The notes below the pieces were generated by a model. It had not been told where the DNA came from and did no database searches. It was given only the letters and a program-made list of their open reading frames with translations. Shown piece after piece: positions 63,883 through 64,000 of a stretch of 64,000 bases of DNA. A program made the position numbers and the translations under genes. The DNA comes from Sphingobacterium sp. SGR-19 (GTDB lineage Bacteria > Bacteroidota > Bacteroidia > Sphingobacteriales > Sphingobacteriaceae), in the NCBI RefSeq assembly GCF_011043555.1, contig NZ_JAAKGS010000001.1, forward strand, positions 248,001 to 312,000, given 5' to 3'. Numbering within the stretch: the stretch's first letter is position 1; each line of letters begins with the position of its first letter.

Positions 63883-64000
63883 TATTATTTTATATTAATT
63901 CTAAATAGTGTATTTTTGGATATCATTACTGATACAAAATTCTGTATTTTAGGTACTGGTAGTCAACGTGCTGAGAAATACGATCAACGGGAAAGGAAAT
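63883..64000. other. Upstream region of the ABC pair
   Basis: No ORF of its own. It holds the ABC promoter (minus) and a plus-strand TATTTTTG (63911-63918) matching TAnnTTTG, so a divergent gene may begin past the window. The TATCATTACTGATA inverted repeat lies between. Confidence 0.4.
63921..63934. promoter_or_regulatory. Candidate operator between divergent promoters
   Basis: TATCA-TTAC-TGATA, a perfect 5-4-5 inverted repeat, directly downstream of the plus-strand -7 box at 63911-63918 and about 40 nt upstream of the ABC start. It only partly resembles a Fur box, so an iron link is a guess. Confidence 0.35.

Overview
The window reads as a chromosome segment from a Bacteroidota bacterium, most likely of the family Sphingobacteriaceae (Sphingobacterium/Pedobacter-like). 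The grounds are: many starts preceded by the Bacteroidota -7 promoter element TAnnTTTG; few recognisable Shine-Dalgarno sequences; proteins typical of that phylum (DUF3822 next to RsmD, WbqC-like, PF13645 L,D-transpeptidase, retropepsin-PDZ, short fibronectin-III proteins, a sigma factor paired with a one-pass membrane protein); and the conserved cmk/topA neighbourhood. Genus is an inference; no search was run.

Layout. 1-2350: the 3' end of arginine decarboxylase, a terminator, then a small accessory patch on the minus strand (a 213-aa fibronectin-III protein, a repeat-rich stretch, a 64-aa protein), a 61-aa membrane protein and tRNA-Arg(ACG). 2500-10200: hydrolases, a patatin-like lipase, dipeptidase PepD, a sugar O-acetyltransferase, an ABC1/UbiB kinase, an outer-membrane protein and a WbqC-like protein. 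10300-17600: lipid A-type acyltransferase, glycosyltransferase, ligA, dapA and a BCCT transporter. 17650-22200: three co-directional envelope genes of unknown function plus an opposing lipoprotein. 22400-30500: DEAD-box helicase (DbpA-like tail), coaD, rsmD, DUF3822, a RecD-like helicase, an AI-2E-family transporter, ruvB and a dolichol-phosphate-mannose-type glycosyltransferase. 30500-38600: a long minus-strand run (peptide transporter, TIM-barrel protein, LutA-like protein, Atg22-like MFS, PBP4-type carboxypeptidase, ThuA protein, aroB, S4 protein). 38750-48750: proline dehydrogenase, HAD phosphatase, sigma factor with partner, universal stress protein, cmk, topA, aspartic protease. 48780-53100: two unrelated L,D-transpeptidases, an ABC-F ATPase, a nucleosidase. 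53200-60150: an RND efflux operon (TolC, permease, adaptor) extended by a TlpA thioredoxin and a 48-aa ORF. 60300-63900: a two-gene ABC exporter resembling siderophore-associated pairs.

Most of the window is ordinary housekeeping and envelope biology. I found no obvious defence system, CRISPR array or intact mobile element. The least explained signals are: a nearly identical ~38-nt leader followed by a terminator hairpin, present twice at unrelated loci (15320-15389 plus, 22258-22328 minus), which looks like a family of short terminated RNAs; the stretch at 1230-1480 with a helically phased ATTTG array and 42-bp tandem repeats; the three-gene envelope operon at 17681-21676; four genes whose promoter -7 element lies only 3-6 nt before the ATG, suggesting leaderless mRNAs; and two long inverted repeats upstream of a stress-protein gene and the efflux operon.
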